From Karalla daura (lineage: Eukaryota; Chordata; Actinopteri; Chaetodontiformes; Leiognathidae), in NCBI GenBank assembly GCA_029224185.1, contig CM055194.1, forward strand, positions 21,776,674 through 21,840,673: DNA of 64,000 nt, in the 5' to 3' direction. The notes beneath the pieces are model-generated. The model saw only the letters and a program-made list of their open reading frames with translations. It ran no database searches and was not told where the DNA came from. A program made the position numbers and the translations under genes. Shown one piece after another: positions 1-11,430 of the stretch (its first letter is position 1; the number at the start of each line of letters is the position of its first letter).

Positions 1-1077
1 GGTTTCTATGGAGCTCCATCTTCAGTGCTGAAAACTGGACAGGATGAGTAACTAGATAAGTAACTAGAGAGGCCCCACATGATGTGGCATCATTCGGCAT
101 CTCCGTTGTCAAAATAAAAGTGCGCTTCTGTCGAAAACCGCAAGAAACATGACACGCTGAATTTTCACATGACATGAAGGTAAAAATAGCCCAGCATCAT
201 TTCATTACCGTTCTGGGCCCTTCTCTGACGCTCCGCTGCAGGCGCTTTGTAGATTTTTTTTAAAGAACCAACTTTGCTGACGATTGTGCGGTGTGTGGTG
301 CCGGGGCAGCACAGAGCTGCTTGCTTGATAAATGTCGCATTAGGTAAGAGGTTAAGTTCCTCTAATGTGGTTCAGGTTGATGATCCGGAGCAGCTTCACA
401 GACAGTGTTACAAACAATGGCGGAAGACGATAAAGCAAGAGAACAATATTGAGAGCGGAAAACTGCAAAGCTAAACTGTGATTAGACCTCGGCATGGTGT
501 GAAGATTCAATGATAGGAAACACACGTCTCAAATGCAAGTAACAGTCTGAATACTTCAGATTACTCAAAAATTGTTTTTCAGTTCACAAAAATGTGAATA
601 TAAGTCTTGGTTTGGAACTAGGGCTGAAACAAGCTACTAGAGAATAGAGGAAGAGCAGAACCAGTCAATTCTTAAACTATAAAACTATGAACTATAAAAC
701 TATAGGCATCCTTTGCTATGATTTGGACTTTTTTCAAGAAATGTGCAGTTCTTTAAGAGTGAGGAGAGGGCAGCCGATGATCCTCTGCTCCATGTTCAAG
801 ATTTTAATTTAGTTGATTAATTCCTCATTTAGTCCATCTGTTGTTTGGCTTCAAAATGACCAAATCAAAGCCCTCTGCAACTCTCTTTCTCCACTATTGA
901 GGGATATTCAGTTTCCCCTCATAGAGGACTTATAAAATATATTTCAGAAGCTGCTATCAGAAAATTGTGAGTTTATTTCTTGCAAACACACTCAATTCAA
1001 CCACCAATTATTTTATGAGTTGATAGTTATAGATATTCAGTTCATCGATCTGCACAGCACAAAGGACTGTGGTTCTC

Positions 1078-1258
1078 TGGTCTTTCTGTAAGGAGTCTTC
1101 ATGTTCTCTCCTTGTCTGCGTGTGCTTTCTCTGCTTTCCTCCCACAATACAAACACGTGCAAGTTTAAGCCAACTGGTTTATTCCCTGCCTCGGCTCCAG
1201 CAGGCTCCCTACGACGCCATTATGATACGAAGAGGGTGCGATAATGGATGGATGGATC
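1078..1258 (+). repeat. V-SINE (Mermaid/DANA-like) remnant, 3' part
   Basis: A degraded match to the conserved V-SINE central domain is visible: a degraded 'ctgtgtggagtttgcatg'-like stretch from about 1088, then 'tttcctcccaca' at about 1135-1145. It ends in a short GGAT tail (about 1245-1257). The tRNA-derived head is missing. The tail runs directly into a CA microsatellite. Confidence 0.65.
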
Positions 1259-1323
1259 AGACACACACACACACACACAGACACACACACAGACACACAC
1301 ACAGACACAGACACACACACACA
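1259..1323. repeat. (CA)n microsatellite with CAGA interruptions
   Basis: About 65 bp of CA dinucleotides interrupted by several AG units, directly abutting the GGAT tail of the preceding SINE remnant. Confidence 0.9.
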
Positions 1324-1475
1324 GGAGGATTTAGTAGCTGAGACTGAAGTGGAATATGAAAGATGAATCCGGGGAAACCGGTGAATCTCTCCTCTGAGAA
1401 ATGTCAGCGAGGCAATGATTGAAGCAATTATCTTTTCATCTGCCGTTTCACACAATTGCATCCGCCAGGATGTGC

Positions 1476-1519
1476 AGACCAATTACATCTCAAGGCTGAG
1501 CTCGAGATGTAATTGGTCT
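1476..1519. other. Perfect 16-bp inverted repeat (hairpin)
   Basis: The arms at 1476-1491 and 1504-1519 are exact reverse complements (agaccaattacatctc) around a 12-nt loop. No gene or known element explains it. Confidence 0.85.
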
Positions 1520-2179
1520 TCTTCTTGCTTCCCAACCCCCTCAATCCAGCCTTTTTTGTTGCCCTTCACCACCGTCGGCACCGCAAGAAAGGTTGTGCAG
1601 AGTAAGAAACCATTAGCAGGAGCACCATATGGTGCCCTTTTCCATCAGAGACGGCTGAGAGCTGCTCCGATGTCGGCCCGAGGGTTTAGGGGTTAGAGGA
1701 TAAACCTGGCCACCTTGCAACATCATTTGTGGTGCGATTCTGCAATCAAGTGAAGACGTTGAGACACTGAAACAAACATTCGGCTTAATAACCCATCTCT
1801 GGTTCAGACAGCATTATTTGTTAATGTCTAACATCTTTCCTCTACAAAATTTCCAGTAGCCACTATGATTACAATTGTGAGACAGACAAGCGTTTTTAAT
1901 AATTGGAGATGTGACTGTTAAGCTTTCTCCAAGGGAGCGGGAAGTAATTAGATTTTGAAAATGACAGATGGGGACCTTGATTATATTGAATATGCAGATG
2001 CTCGGCCCGTGGAACAGTGTAGATGGCAAGATCGCTGGCGGGCTTACAGATGCTACACGCACACATAAACAACACACCACATCTTTGACTGCCACTCAGG
2101 ACTAGAAAAGGTCATCAATTTTTCTGTGTAGTTCCACCTACCAATTAATTTAAACAACAGCTGTACGGGGTCCAACACT

Positions 2180-2373
2180 TTTCATCCATCCATTATCTGA
2201 CCCACTTTGGACCTTAATGGTGTAGAGAGGCCTTGCCAGGTCTCCAGTCCATCACAGAGCACACATACACTCATACTGCAGTCACTCTCACACTTAGGAG
2301 CAATTAAGAACCTCCGATCGACATAAACATGCATGTGTTTGGACTATGGAAGGAAACCGGAGAACCCCAGTCC
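2180..2373 (-). repeat. V-SINE (Mermaid/DANA-like) remnant
   Basis: Read on the minus strand it shows degraded central-domain words (ggttctccggtttcct, then a match to 'gtccaaacacatgcatg'). It ends in 'cagataatggatggatg' at 2183-2199, the usual 3' tail of these fish SINEs. The tRNA-like head is absent. Confidence 0.7.
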
Positions 2374-4022
2374 AATAACTCATAAATTATTCAATAGCAT
2401 CTCCAGATTTTGGTCTTAAAGGTTAAATTGAAAACTATCTGGCATTTCTGTTCCATAAAAGAGGGGTTTGTAGTTCATTTAGAAACTATGACATGATTTT
2501 CTAAATCCAAAAACATTACGGCTTATCGGATGATACATTTCAATTTCTTTAGTTTATGTTCATCCACTTGTAGGGAAGAAATTAATCAGCCAATGTCAAA
2601 CATTTTATTGTTACCACCAGATAAAGGTAATATAATAATCTATACCAACTTATCACATGCGCAAACAAAACTAAAACCATATGAAATAAGACCAATCCAT
2701 TCCATCCGTGACATGTTTTGCAGTTGTACAGCTCATTTGTCACATGCCTCTCAACCTCTCAAGCAGGTGAAATATTTCTAAAATTTTCCGCAGCTTATTT
2801 AAAGCCATTCATGTCACATGTGGCACATTAAATGAAACAGCTTTAACTCCAGTTTCAAGAAGGAAGTGTAAATACATAATTTCGGCATGAACACATGCAC
2901 TACTAAAATTGGCAACAGTGCGCCAACCCAGTCGAGTCAATCAGAGAGATGGAAAAAGGGGAAACAGAGCAGGCAAAAAAAAAGTTCTGAGTGAAGTGCA
3001 TATGTGGGTAATTTCAGTGCTCTAATGTATGATTACTTTTTTCCACCACCCAGACGTTAGTCATGTACTGAGAGCCGGGTCCCTGCAGATTTGTGTGGAG
3101 CATTTCGTCAAGGTCTCGCCAATGTGCTACTGTATGGAAGAAATGGCTACAAACAGATCACATCATGGGGAGGGAATTCAGAATCACTTACTACTTTATC
3201 ACTTGTTGTGCTCAATAGATTCAACAGTCAATGCAGGCCATTCAAAGCTCTCTTGTAAATCAGTTTCCTCACCGTTTCTCTATGATAATAATTCACCTAT
3301 CACAGGGAATCAATGCTGTACTTAGCCATAAACTGTGCTCCACAAAGGACACATAATAACAGTCATAATGCACTGGCAATTTGGATAAGTTGCAGCTTCC
3401 CTCCTCTGAGACATCTAGCTGTTGTCCCCGCACTCCTGCAAAGATCACTTGCTGTTTCTTGTGAATATTGTGTCTATTGTTCTGTAAGAGTGTGTTTTTC
3501 AACAACTTATGCTGTTTCTATCCCCCTCAGGTTAAAGTTAAGCAGTCTTGTGCCACTTTCTTCATCCCACAGCTTAACAACTGGAACAAAACAATGTTAT
3601 TTATATGATCAACCAGGCCTGGAGGGACACTGCACTGCAACAAGTCAACCTGCATTTCTCAGTCCCATTCACACACTGGATGCACCTAAGCTGCTGTTGT
3701 TGCAAGTGACCTCACAGCAGACATGCTGTCTTCAACTTCTAACTAAAATACTGTCATTTACAGAAAGTCAATTAGAGCTCAATCCAGCTTGGATTTATGT
3801 TATATTGATATCGAAGACGTTAACAACTGTATTCCGACAGTTGTTTCAGAAACGTTCATTCTACTTCACGTTAACTTCCTACATGTAGGAGACCGGCAGC
3901 CATGTACAGAAAGAAACCTTAACCCGACAAAAGAACATGTTTCGACAAACATTATTGTTGGCAAATACACGTATTCTGCGGAGATAACGCGAACTGAGCT
4001 TCACATTCACAACGTAACTTAC

Positions 4023-4400
4023 CTTTCTCGGCTGTTCTTCTCATTCTCTTGTCGTAATCCTCGACTGCATTCCCCCTCGACTCAAAACCAGAAAAAATAA
4101 TGAAATGAAACAAACGAGTCGTGGCTTCTTGTTCCTCCAGCTGTTCTCCTTTCTCCTCCTTCTACGTGAAACCAAGCCGAGCTACCAACGGACAGGCAAG
4201 ACAGCACAAAAAGCTCCCGGTTTTTTTTAAATCAGTTAGAGGTGTCTAAACTGGGGAGAAAAAAACTGGAGGGGGAGAGGAAAAAATAATAAAACGAGCC
4301 GACAAAAGACGCCGCAGAAGCCTGTGTTAAATAAAGGAGTCTCGGTGAGATAATAGGGTTATTTCCTGACAGAGTAGAGGCGGCTGGAGCCCCGGCTAAC
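4023..4400 (-). other. Putative first exon of an unidentified minus-strand gene
   Basis: On the minus strand the exon ends in GAGAAAG followed by an exact consensus 5' splice site, GTAAGT (complement of 4017-4022). Just upstream is an ATG at 4044-4042 with A at -3, which would encode M-R-R-T-A-E-K before the junction in phase 1. An earlier ATG (about 4071) opens a 9-codon upstream ORF whose TGA overlaps that start as ATGA. The 5' boundary is not defined; about 4400 is a guess from the CpG-rich sequence beyond. I cannot name the gene from seven residues. It could also be a non-coding exon or a chance donor. Confidence 0.4.
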
Positions 4401-4620
4401 CAGCTAGCCTGGCGCTAGTTCCTTTCTCTTTGCCTCAATAACAGAGGAGCTCTGAGCTGCTGCTACTGCGGCTCGAGGACAAAAAGTTGAGGAAAAAAAA
4501 GGCTCGAGCCAGATTCCGAGCCGCGAGGGAACCCTGTTGCTCCAGGCGGGTTTGTTAAACAGCAGCGCCCCCCACAGGCGCGGAATGGCGGCACCACAGG
4601 GAACTGAAAAGCATTCCACG
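4110..4620 (-). promoter_or_regulatory. Candidate CpG-rich promoter for the minus-strand exon
   Basis: This block is richer in CG dinucleotides than its flanks, with GC-rich patches at 4310-4330, 4380-4420 and 4500-4600. It lies directly upstream (minus-strand sense) of the putative first exon. No TATA box stands out. The call rests on composition and position only. Confidence 0.35.
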
Positions 4621-4704
4621 TAGAATAGAATAGAGTAGAATAGAACAGAACAGAACAGAATAGAATAGAATAGAATAGAATAGAATAGAATAGAATAGAA
4701 TAGA
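4621..4704. repeat. (TAGAA)n pentanucleotide microsatellite
   Basis: About 16 units of TAGAA with a few variants (TAGAG, CAGAA) at the edge of the CpG-rich block. Confidence 0.95.
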
Positions 4705-6252
4705 TACGTCAACTATTCGCCAACCGTTCCATTCTCTTTTGAAATATCAATGGTCAAACTCCATCTCCTTGTTATGGCGTTTAGTGTTTTGAAATTTTCT
4801 AAGTTGCTCTGTTGTATCAAATATTGCATTCCCACTTTTCTCTTTAAATTCTCCTCAGAATGTCTACGTGACAGCCAATCGACAGTAATACAGATAATAA
4901 AGCATTTCAAGGTCTAGACAAGGACAGAATTGATGTACAACATATGATGTTCCAATTCATTATTCAGTATGGATTTACTGTATATAATAAGAAATCATAG
5001 GCATTTCTCTACTATATGGATTTCAACAGAGTTTAAAGTACTAGGGTGACATTATTTCAGTGAGATACTCTCAGTAGCGTCATGCAGCCTTTCCATAATG
5101 CTGCATGTTCCAGGTTGACTGTAATTCTGCTTTCAGGCCACCAGATGTTGACTGCTCAACACCATTCAAGACAGCAGCACAAAGAACAGGAACGAAGAGA
5201 CTTGGGAAACCACATCTGTTAGAAATTTTTACTCTATCTTAAATTGTACCAATTAACCAGATGGTGTCACTAAGTAAAAACAAAACAAAAAAACAGCTTT
5301 GCATTATGACCACAAACTTGGACTCGTTTGCTCTGCTGACACCGTCAAACCCGACCACATCTTCAATAATTTCTTCACAACAGATTTCCATATGTTGCAT
5401 TGCAGAGCTCTGATTATTTGGTGTTAAGGACTTTCGACAGGAGGGGAGGTGGTTTCCCTGATTGTTTAAAGCTCCGGCAATCAGTGTTTTGTAACATTCA
5501 GGATGAGTCATGTGACTGTGTGATGTGAAAAGACTTGTGGTGTCACCCTCTAAAACCGAAGCACGGGGGGTGATGTAAAGCTTGTCATGTCCTGCATACT
5601 GTATGAGTGTACCTGTGTGTCAGCCAGCTCTCTGCAGAATGTCTCTGCATCAAAACCAACAAGTGCTTAAATGACTGCTGTGGACATGTGCAGTATACCA
5701 CTGGCTGAAACCTGCAAAGGGAACTCCAAAATAAGTGAGTGTGCGTAAGGCTAAATTTACCACCTTGACACATCTCTGTCACAGACCAAAGCTGCGTGGG
5801 GGACAACACAGGAACTACCTCTGACGAGGGCTAAGTCAAACTACGTGTTAAGGCTGCTGCACGTGTAATTGCACCATAGTAACATGAGGTAAAAACAGGG
5901 TGGTTTAAATCTATTGTCCAAGGCTGTTGTCATATTACTGGCTGCAGCCTGAGTGTCAGAGTCGAAGTGGTTCAAAGTCACAAACAGACACAGATACCAG
6001 CGCCGCAGCAAAGTCCAGGGCTGTTTAATCCTTTAGCATCACAGGAGATAAATGTCTCCCATCCGAGGCTGTTTAAGAAGGTAAAAGAGCGAGAAGTGCA
6101 TCACATCACATTTGCATATTGCTTCGTTGGATATCAAACTGACATTTCCAAATGCCGAAAAACACTAACAACAGGAAAATTCATTGTGATGAATCGTGTT
6201 GATTTCTCTGTGACCTATTCTGATTGTATGCAGTTGTATTCTGGTCTGTTTG

Positions 6253-6545
<293 letters not shown>

Positions 6546-6868
6546 TTACAGAATCTGGTTGGAGAGGGTCTCACTGTGCAGTTAGTCATGCAAGGACGCC
6601 ACATTTCCACATTTCTTTCACACTTTCTGCAACACTCTCTCTCTCACACACACACATACACAGTATAAACTGGAGCAATCGTGTGTGGTTTGCATGCAGA
6701 CAAAGTGCTTTTCCCACAGTGTCATGTCACACAGGTGGATCGGAAACGCCGGCCTTCAATCCTGGAGCATTTACAATAGTTCAGACTTTGGACTGTGTTA
6801 AAGCACAGCGTTGTTTAGAGCATCTACATCAAAAGGAAAAGCTCAGTTGGAACATCCGCCCTTCCAAT

Positions 6869-6871
6869 ACG

Positions 6872-6905
<34 letters not shown>

Positions 6906-6933
6906 CAAATACGCACACAAATACGCACACACG
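6869..6933. repeat. (CA)n with a repeated CACAAATACG unit
   Basis: A CA run followed by two copies of a 10-bp derivative unit (cacaaatacg) and more CA. Confidence 0.9.
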
Positions 6934-8502
6934 CTGTGGTTAACGCATTTTGTGGTGACGGTGTTGTTTGAAGCTATTTTTTCAGAGAGGGCGTTGTCAA
7001 CAGTCATAATGGGTGTTGTTGACACCTCAGATTCCTGCAACTTCTTATATATTTTCTCCTCATTTTATTTCCAGTTACTGTAAAGTCTCGCCTCGCAATC
7101 TTTTGCATCAATCGAAGAAGCCCCTATCTGAAATTAAAGCGTTAAAACGTAGTTTGTTTGTTTTTTTTTCTCACATGCATGTTTGACTGTTTTCGTCCAA
7201 GTAGTAGAAAGAAGAAGTTGTGATGGAAATTAAGTCTTTGATATTTTGGGTAAAGGCCCTGATTTGCATGTCTCATTAGCGTTGCACGAGACCCTTGGTG
7301 TCGTTTCTGTCTCTTCGCTCTCTGCTCGGCCGTCTTGAATGGAGACACCATGCGAGCTAAAGAACTGCATGCACAGTAAAACCATGCAAACGTCTGATGA
7401 GCACAGGGTTGAAGATGACGAACATTTGCAACATTCATATCGAGAAAAACAATATTTTCTTTGCAAAACATTCGGGGATTGGTTTGATTATAGTTGGACA
7501 TCCCCAAGGGTTTCATTTGACCTCTTCCAGCAAGCTTTAGAGGCAAATGATAAGTGATAATTACAGAGCGTTGACACAATTAGAGCCTACTTTGTTGAAA
7601 ACTTGAAATGTGTAATCATAGCTCTTTGAAAGCTCGACGCTGGAGGGCAAATGTGTTCCGCCACCATCTCTGGTTTGACTCATATTTGAAAAGTGGTTTC
7701 TTGATTTTGGGGTCTGGCCTCACATTATGGTATTTGCAGACTGGTTCTCAGTATACAGTGTACCACGTGCGTTTATATTTCGTGCCAACCGTCATGGTCT
7801 CAATGCGCCTGCCTGTCTTGGGACCTGTGGTCACGGTCTGATGGAACATGGTTGGAGGTTTGCCGAGTGTGCGCTGCATGGTAGCTGCCTCACTTAAGGC
7901 ATGAAGTGTGACAGTGGCATGTCTACCCAAACCAACAACCACAGCTGTGTGACGAGGCATATGAAACTCTCTATCTGCAGGGAGGGGCAAATTTCCATCT
8001 GATTGGGAGTTCCTGTTTTTCTCTTTAAATTTCTGAGAAATATTGTGAAAAATAAGGCCTTATTCTCAGGCCTTTGTCATAATCCCAAAACAAGGTGCCT
8101 TAGTGCAAGTGATGTCTTGCCACATGTCCTTAACAACATTGAGTCACACAACTTTACAAAACATTTACAACCGGCTGAGTGTGCCACGTGTTTTGAAAGA
8201 GTTTTTCCCGTATAAGATCATCTTGAGCAACAGGACGTGATTCGCTGCTGTAGTAAAAGTCTGTGTGATGACATAGCGCTATCCTGGATCACAAAAGTGG
8301 ACACAAAAATCATTTATAAAATTCATCGCAATGTCATCCTCCCAAGGGTTGGATCCTATTTGCAGCTCAGTTCTCACAATAGTGAGAATTACGCTCACAG
8401 TGCTCTGAATTGTAAGTGGCCCAGAAACTCTCACAGTGGCTTTGACTGTTTACAAAGTAAACTGGCTGCAATGTCTCCGTTGCACTTGGTGTATGGTGCG
8501 TG

Positions 8503-8503
<1 letters not shown>

Positions 8504-8568
<65 letters not shown>

Positions 8569-8572
8569 TGTG
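8504..8572. repeat. (TG)n microsatellite
   Basis: About 30 uninterrupted TG units, ending in a short GCGC variant. Confidence 0.97.
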
Positions 8573-9335
8573 ATGTGGGCATGATGTGTATGTTTTGGGT
8601 GTGGTACGTGTCTGACCTTATTCGGCTCACTTCCCCAACAAAAGTGTGTTGTAAAAATCTGTATCCTCTCACACACTCAACATCACCCCCAGCTGCCTGA
8701 GTAAGTACCATCCGCTGCACAGCAGTGGCTCTTTTCTCCATCTGTGCTAATTACCTGGAATGGATTTTACCATCATATTATAGGAAAACATTTTAATGCA
8801 ATGTTAGAGAGTTACTTTCTGCACAGTTTGGCTTTTTTTTTTTACCATTTGGGATGCAGGATGCTTTACATGATGTGGAGGATTTGATGAAGAATTTATT
8901 CAAAACAATGTGAGCATTAGAGCACTAGAGAAAAAAAGTCTTAATGATGTTTGTTCAGTTGTTTTTTTTCACAATGACATCAAACAAACCTAAAAAAAAA
9001 TTGCTTTTTCACATGTTTACTATGGTAATGGTGCAAATTCTCTCTGCATTTTAGAGAAACAAGTCGCAACACAACACCAATAAGATTTACAGCGTGCAAT
9101 CTGGCAGAATTTTCCAGAAAAACAATACGCGTGTGTTTCCTTGATACGGTGATTTAAATGCCCTGTGCAGCTGCTCGCTCATCCTGTGTTAACCACAGCG
9201 AGGTGGAGTGTTTGGGGCTCACAGGGGAGACATTTAAATGATGCCTTTTAAATTGATCGTGGCGGCGTAATGAGCAAAAAGCGCGTACAGCTCACTTCTG
9301 CACTTTGGAGAGCAAGGTGACTTTATTTTTTCACT

Positions 9336-9530
9336 GGTGGCTCAGTGGTTGGCATCGCTGAGAGTTTCTCGGTTCAGTTCCCGTCATCTTCTCTGTGGGG
9401 AGTTTGCATGTCGCCCCTGGGTGGGGTGGGCTACCCCCAGCACCAGAAACATTCATATTAGGTTAATTCCCTTCCTTGGTTGAGGGCACTCACGACGACT
9501 CCCATCACAGAAACCCCGTTGGTTATCACT
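9336..9530 (+). repeat. V-SINE (Mermaid/DANA-like), tRNA head and central domain
   Basis: It starts with a tRNA-like A-box region (ggtggctcagtggttggca), a B-box-like 'cggttcagttcc' and the V-SINE central words (tgtggggagtttgcatgt). The 3' part is degraded. It ends about 110 bp before the splice acceptor of the s1pr4 coding exon. Confidence 0.75.
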
Positions 9531-9602
9531 TAATCCAACTTATTTACCAAACAAATATATTGTTTGTTTTCCTGTTGTCAGATATGTCTGATTGCGCTTG
9601 TC

Positions 9603-9640
9603 CTAATTCCTTCCTCCTTTGTGTCCTCCCGTGAATGCAG
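9603..9640 (+). other. Splice acceptor before the s1pr4 coding exon
   Basis: A pyrimidine-rich tract (9608-9630) is followed by TGCAG at 9636-9640, so the exon would begin at 9641. S1P receptor genes commonly have one or more non-coding 5' exons and a single coding exon. The acceptor makes the in-frame ATG at 9635 intronic and supports the ATG at 9776 as the start. Confidence 0.6.
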
Positions 9641-9775
9641 GCAGAGCCCCAGTGGTTAGAGTGTGACGATAGCCTGTTTGATCACAGGAGTTTCACACTA
9701 ATTCCAGTGCGGCTCGTACCAGCTCGGCTCCAACCCGTTCCCCCCTCCCCGCCAGCCACCGTGCTCCCCGGCAGC

Positions 9776-10987
9776 ATGACCGTCTTCTCCTCCCTCACTT
9801 CCCCTTCCTCGTGCCCTCACATGTACCGCTGGCCCAGCAACGCCAGCACGGGCATCAGCCACGTGATCCTGCAGCACTACAACTACACGGGCCGCCTGCA
9901 CAACAGGACCAGCTCGGGCGCCCTGGGCCACCTCAGCGTCTCCATGGCCGTCTTCCTCTTCATCAGCATCTTCATCATGCTGGAGAACCTCCTGGTGCTG
10001 ATGGCCGTCGTGTCCCGCATCCGCCACAGCCGGCGCTGGGTCTACGTCTGCATCGCCAACATCACGCTGAGCGACCTGCTCACCGGCGCCGCCTACGTGG
10101 TCAACATCTGTCTGTCGGGCAGCCAGACGTTCCGCCTCAGCCCGGCGCTCTGGCTCTTCAGGGAGGGGATGCTGTTTGTGGCCCTGGCGGCGTCCATCTT
10201 CAGCCTGCTGCTGATCGCCGTGGAGCGGTACGCCACCATGATGAAGCCGGCGTCCCAGAAGTCGGCCCGCAAGAGCTACTGCAGGATCTTCAGCCTGGTG
10301 GCGCTGTGCTGGGCCCTGGCCCTGGTGATCGGGTTCCTCCCTCTGCTGGGCTGGAACTGCGTGTGCAGCCTGGACGGATGCTCCACCCTCCTCCCGCTCT
10401 ACTCCAAGTCCTACATCTTCTTCTCCCTCATCATCTTCTTCGTCATCCTCCTGGCCATCGGCGTGCTGTACGGCGCCATCTACTGCCACGTGCACAAGAG
10501 CACGCAGCTGGGCAACCAGCGCAGCCGCAGGCGCTCGCTGGGTCTCCTGAAGACCGTGATCACCATCGTCGGGGTCTTCCTGCTCTGCTGGGGGCCCCTG
10601 TTCCTGCTGCTCCTGGTGGACTTCTTCTGCGTCTCCCGCCAGTGCGCTCTGCTCTTCAGCGCCGACGTTTGCATCGCCCTGGCCGTCCTCAACTCCGGCC
10701 TCAACCCCGTCATCTACGCCCTGGGCAGCAGCGAGATGAGGAAGGCCATCGCAGAGCTGGTGTGCTGCTGCTGCCTGAGGTCCGGCCTCTGCGACCCGGA
10801 CACGTTCACGTCGAAGGAGACGAGCAGCACGTCCGGCAGCCGGAGGGACAGCCTGCGAAACAGTTTTAACAAAATCAGGAACCTCAGCGTGGCCTCCCCA
10901 CCATCCACTCCCAGCAAGCCGCGCAAGGCACCCAAAAAATACAGGTTGAGCTCCACCACCAGCTGCCTGTCAGTTTCAAGTGGTTAA
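9776..10987 (+). CDS. s1pr4: Sphingosine-1-phosphate receptor 4 (class A GPCR), complete coding exon
   Basis: A 403-residue seven-transmembrane receptor for the lysophospholipid sphingosine-1-phosphate at the plasma membrane; mammalian S1PR4 couples mainly to Gi and G12/13 in blood and immune cells. Visible features are an N-terminal HYNYTG cap motif (34-39) as in other S1P receptors; N-glycosylation sequons at N22, N36 and N43; TM1 about 52-77; D100 in TM2; R129/E130 in TM3, the pair that contacts the S1P head group in this family; ERY at 150-152; ECL2 cysteines C195 and C202 with family spacing; CWGP 271-274 in TM6; NPVIY 310-314 in TM7; a four-cysteine palmitoylation cluster 330-333; and a Ser/Thr-rich tail. 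The words NITLSDLLTGAAY and GWNCVCSLDGCSTLLPLYSK resemble S1PR4 more than S1PR1/2/3/5. Length is close to mammalian S1PR4 (384). The start at 9776 has A at -3 and follows the acceptor. The exon is strongly GC-rich at third positions, unlike its flanks. The neighbouring ncln supports orthology. Confidence 0.93.
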   Translation: MTVFSSLTSPSSCPHMYRWPSNASTGISHVILQHYNYTGRLHNRTSSGALGHLSVSMAVFLFISIFIMLENLLVLMAVVSRIRHSRRWVYVCIANITLSDLLTGAAYVVNICLSGSQTFRLSPALWLFREGMLFVALAASIFSLLLIAVERYATMMKPASQKSARKSYCRIFSLVALCWALALVIGFLPLLGWNCVCSLDGCSTLLPLYSKSYIFFSLIIFFVILLAIGVLYGAIYCHVHKSTQLGNQRSRRRSLGLLKTVITIVGVFLLCWGPLFLLLLVDFFCVSRQCALLFSADVCIALAVLNSGLNPVIYALGSSEMRKAIAELVCCCCLRSGLCDPDTFTSKETSSTSGSRRDSLRNSFNKIRNLSVASPPSTPSKPRKAPKKYRLSSTTSCLSVSSG

Positions 10988-11430
10988 ACCACAACACGCT
11001 CCCCTCCCAAACAAACAAGACCTGTGTGCACTCACACACATCCAACGGTTTCCTCAGAGTTTTGGTTCTTAAACGTGCAGCGCCTTTCTTGCAGGTTACG
11101 TTTAAACAGTCAAAATACCTGCTGAACGTGTCCAAGTTATCCTCCAGTCTGCGTCGATACTGTATCATTCACTTTGCAAGTTTTTCACAATCACTTTTGC
11201 ACTGTACTTTTCTTCTTGTTTTTTTTATTACCATATGCAATAAAAAATGTTTTATGTACTTGAGCCAGTTGTTTTACAAGAAGTATTATCTTGAAGTGTG
11301 ATGACGGTTGTATACAACATGAACATATGTAAATACATGGATTGCATTATATTGTAACATGCTGTGAGAGCCGGAAGTTTGATTGTACTGATGAGAGTAT
11401 TAAATAAATAAAGTTTATTTTTGCCTTACA
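10988..11430 (+). other. s1pr4: s1pr4 3' UTR with poly(A) signals
   Basis: AATAAA occurs at 11239-11244 and, overlapping twice, at 11403-11412 followed by a T-rich stretch (11413-11422). The transcript therefore probably ends near 11.26 or 11.43 kb. The UTR is AT-rich, in sharp contrast to the coding exon. Confidence 0.65.

Larger units (their letters stand above)
1..4022. other. Non-coding stretch, possibly intron 1 of a minus-strand gene
   Basis: I see no open frame here with recognisable protein similarity; the longest (3313-3888, 191 codons) has no domain or biased codon use. The stretch holds two V-SINE remnants (1078-1258 plus, 2180-2373 minus), a CA tract and a perfect short hairpin (1476-1519). 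If the minus-strand splice donor at 4022/4023 is real, all of this is intron of a gene whose next exon lies off the left edge. That reading is inference. Confidence 0.4.

Noticed and set aside
3313..3888. 191-codon frame
   Set aside because: No recognisable domain and no upstream promoter or splice context; it fits a chance frame in this composition.
9635..9775. Longer N-terminus for s1pr4 from the ATG at 9635
   Set aside because: The ATG lies before a good splice acceptor (9636-9640), so it would be intronic. The extra 47 residues have no family counterpart.
9698..10495. 265-codon antisense frame across s1pr4
   Set aside because: It is a shadow of the GC-rich third positions of s1pr4; the protein is low-complexity with runs of acidic residues and no domain.
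9811..10869. 352-codon frame in another phase of s1pr4
   Set aside because: It overlaps the receptor entirely, is rich in P, Q, H, R and L as expected for a frame shifted on GC-rich sequence, and has no domain.
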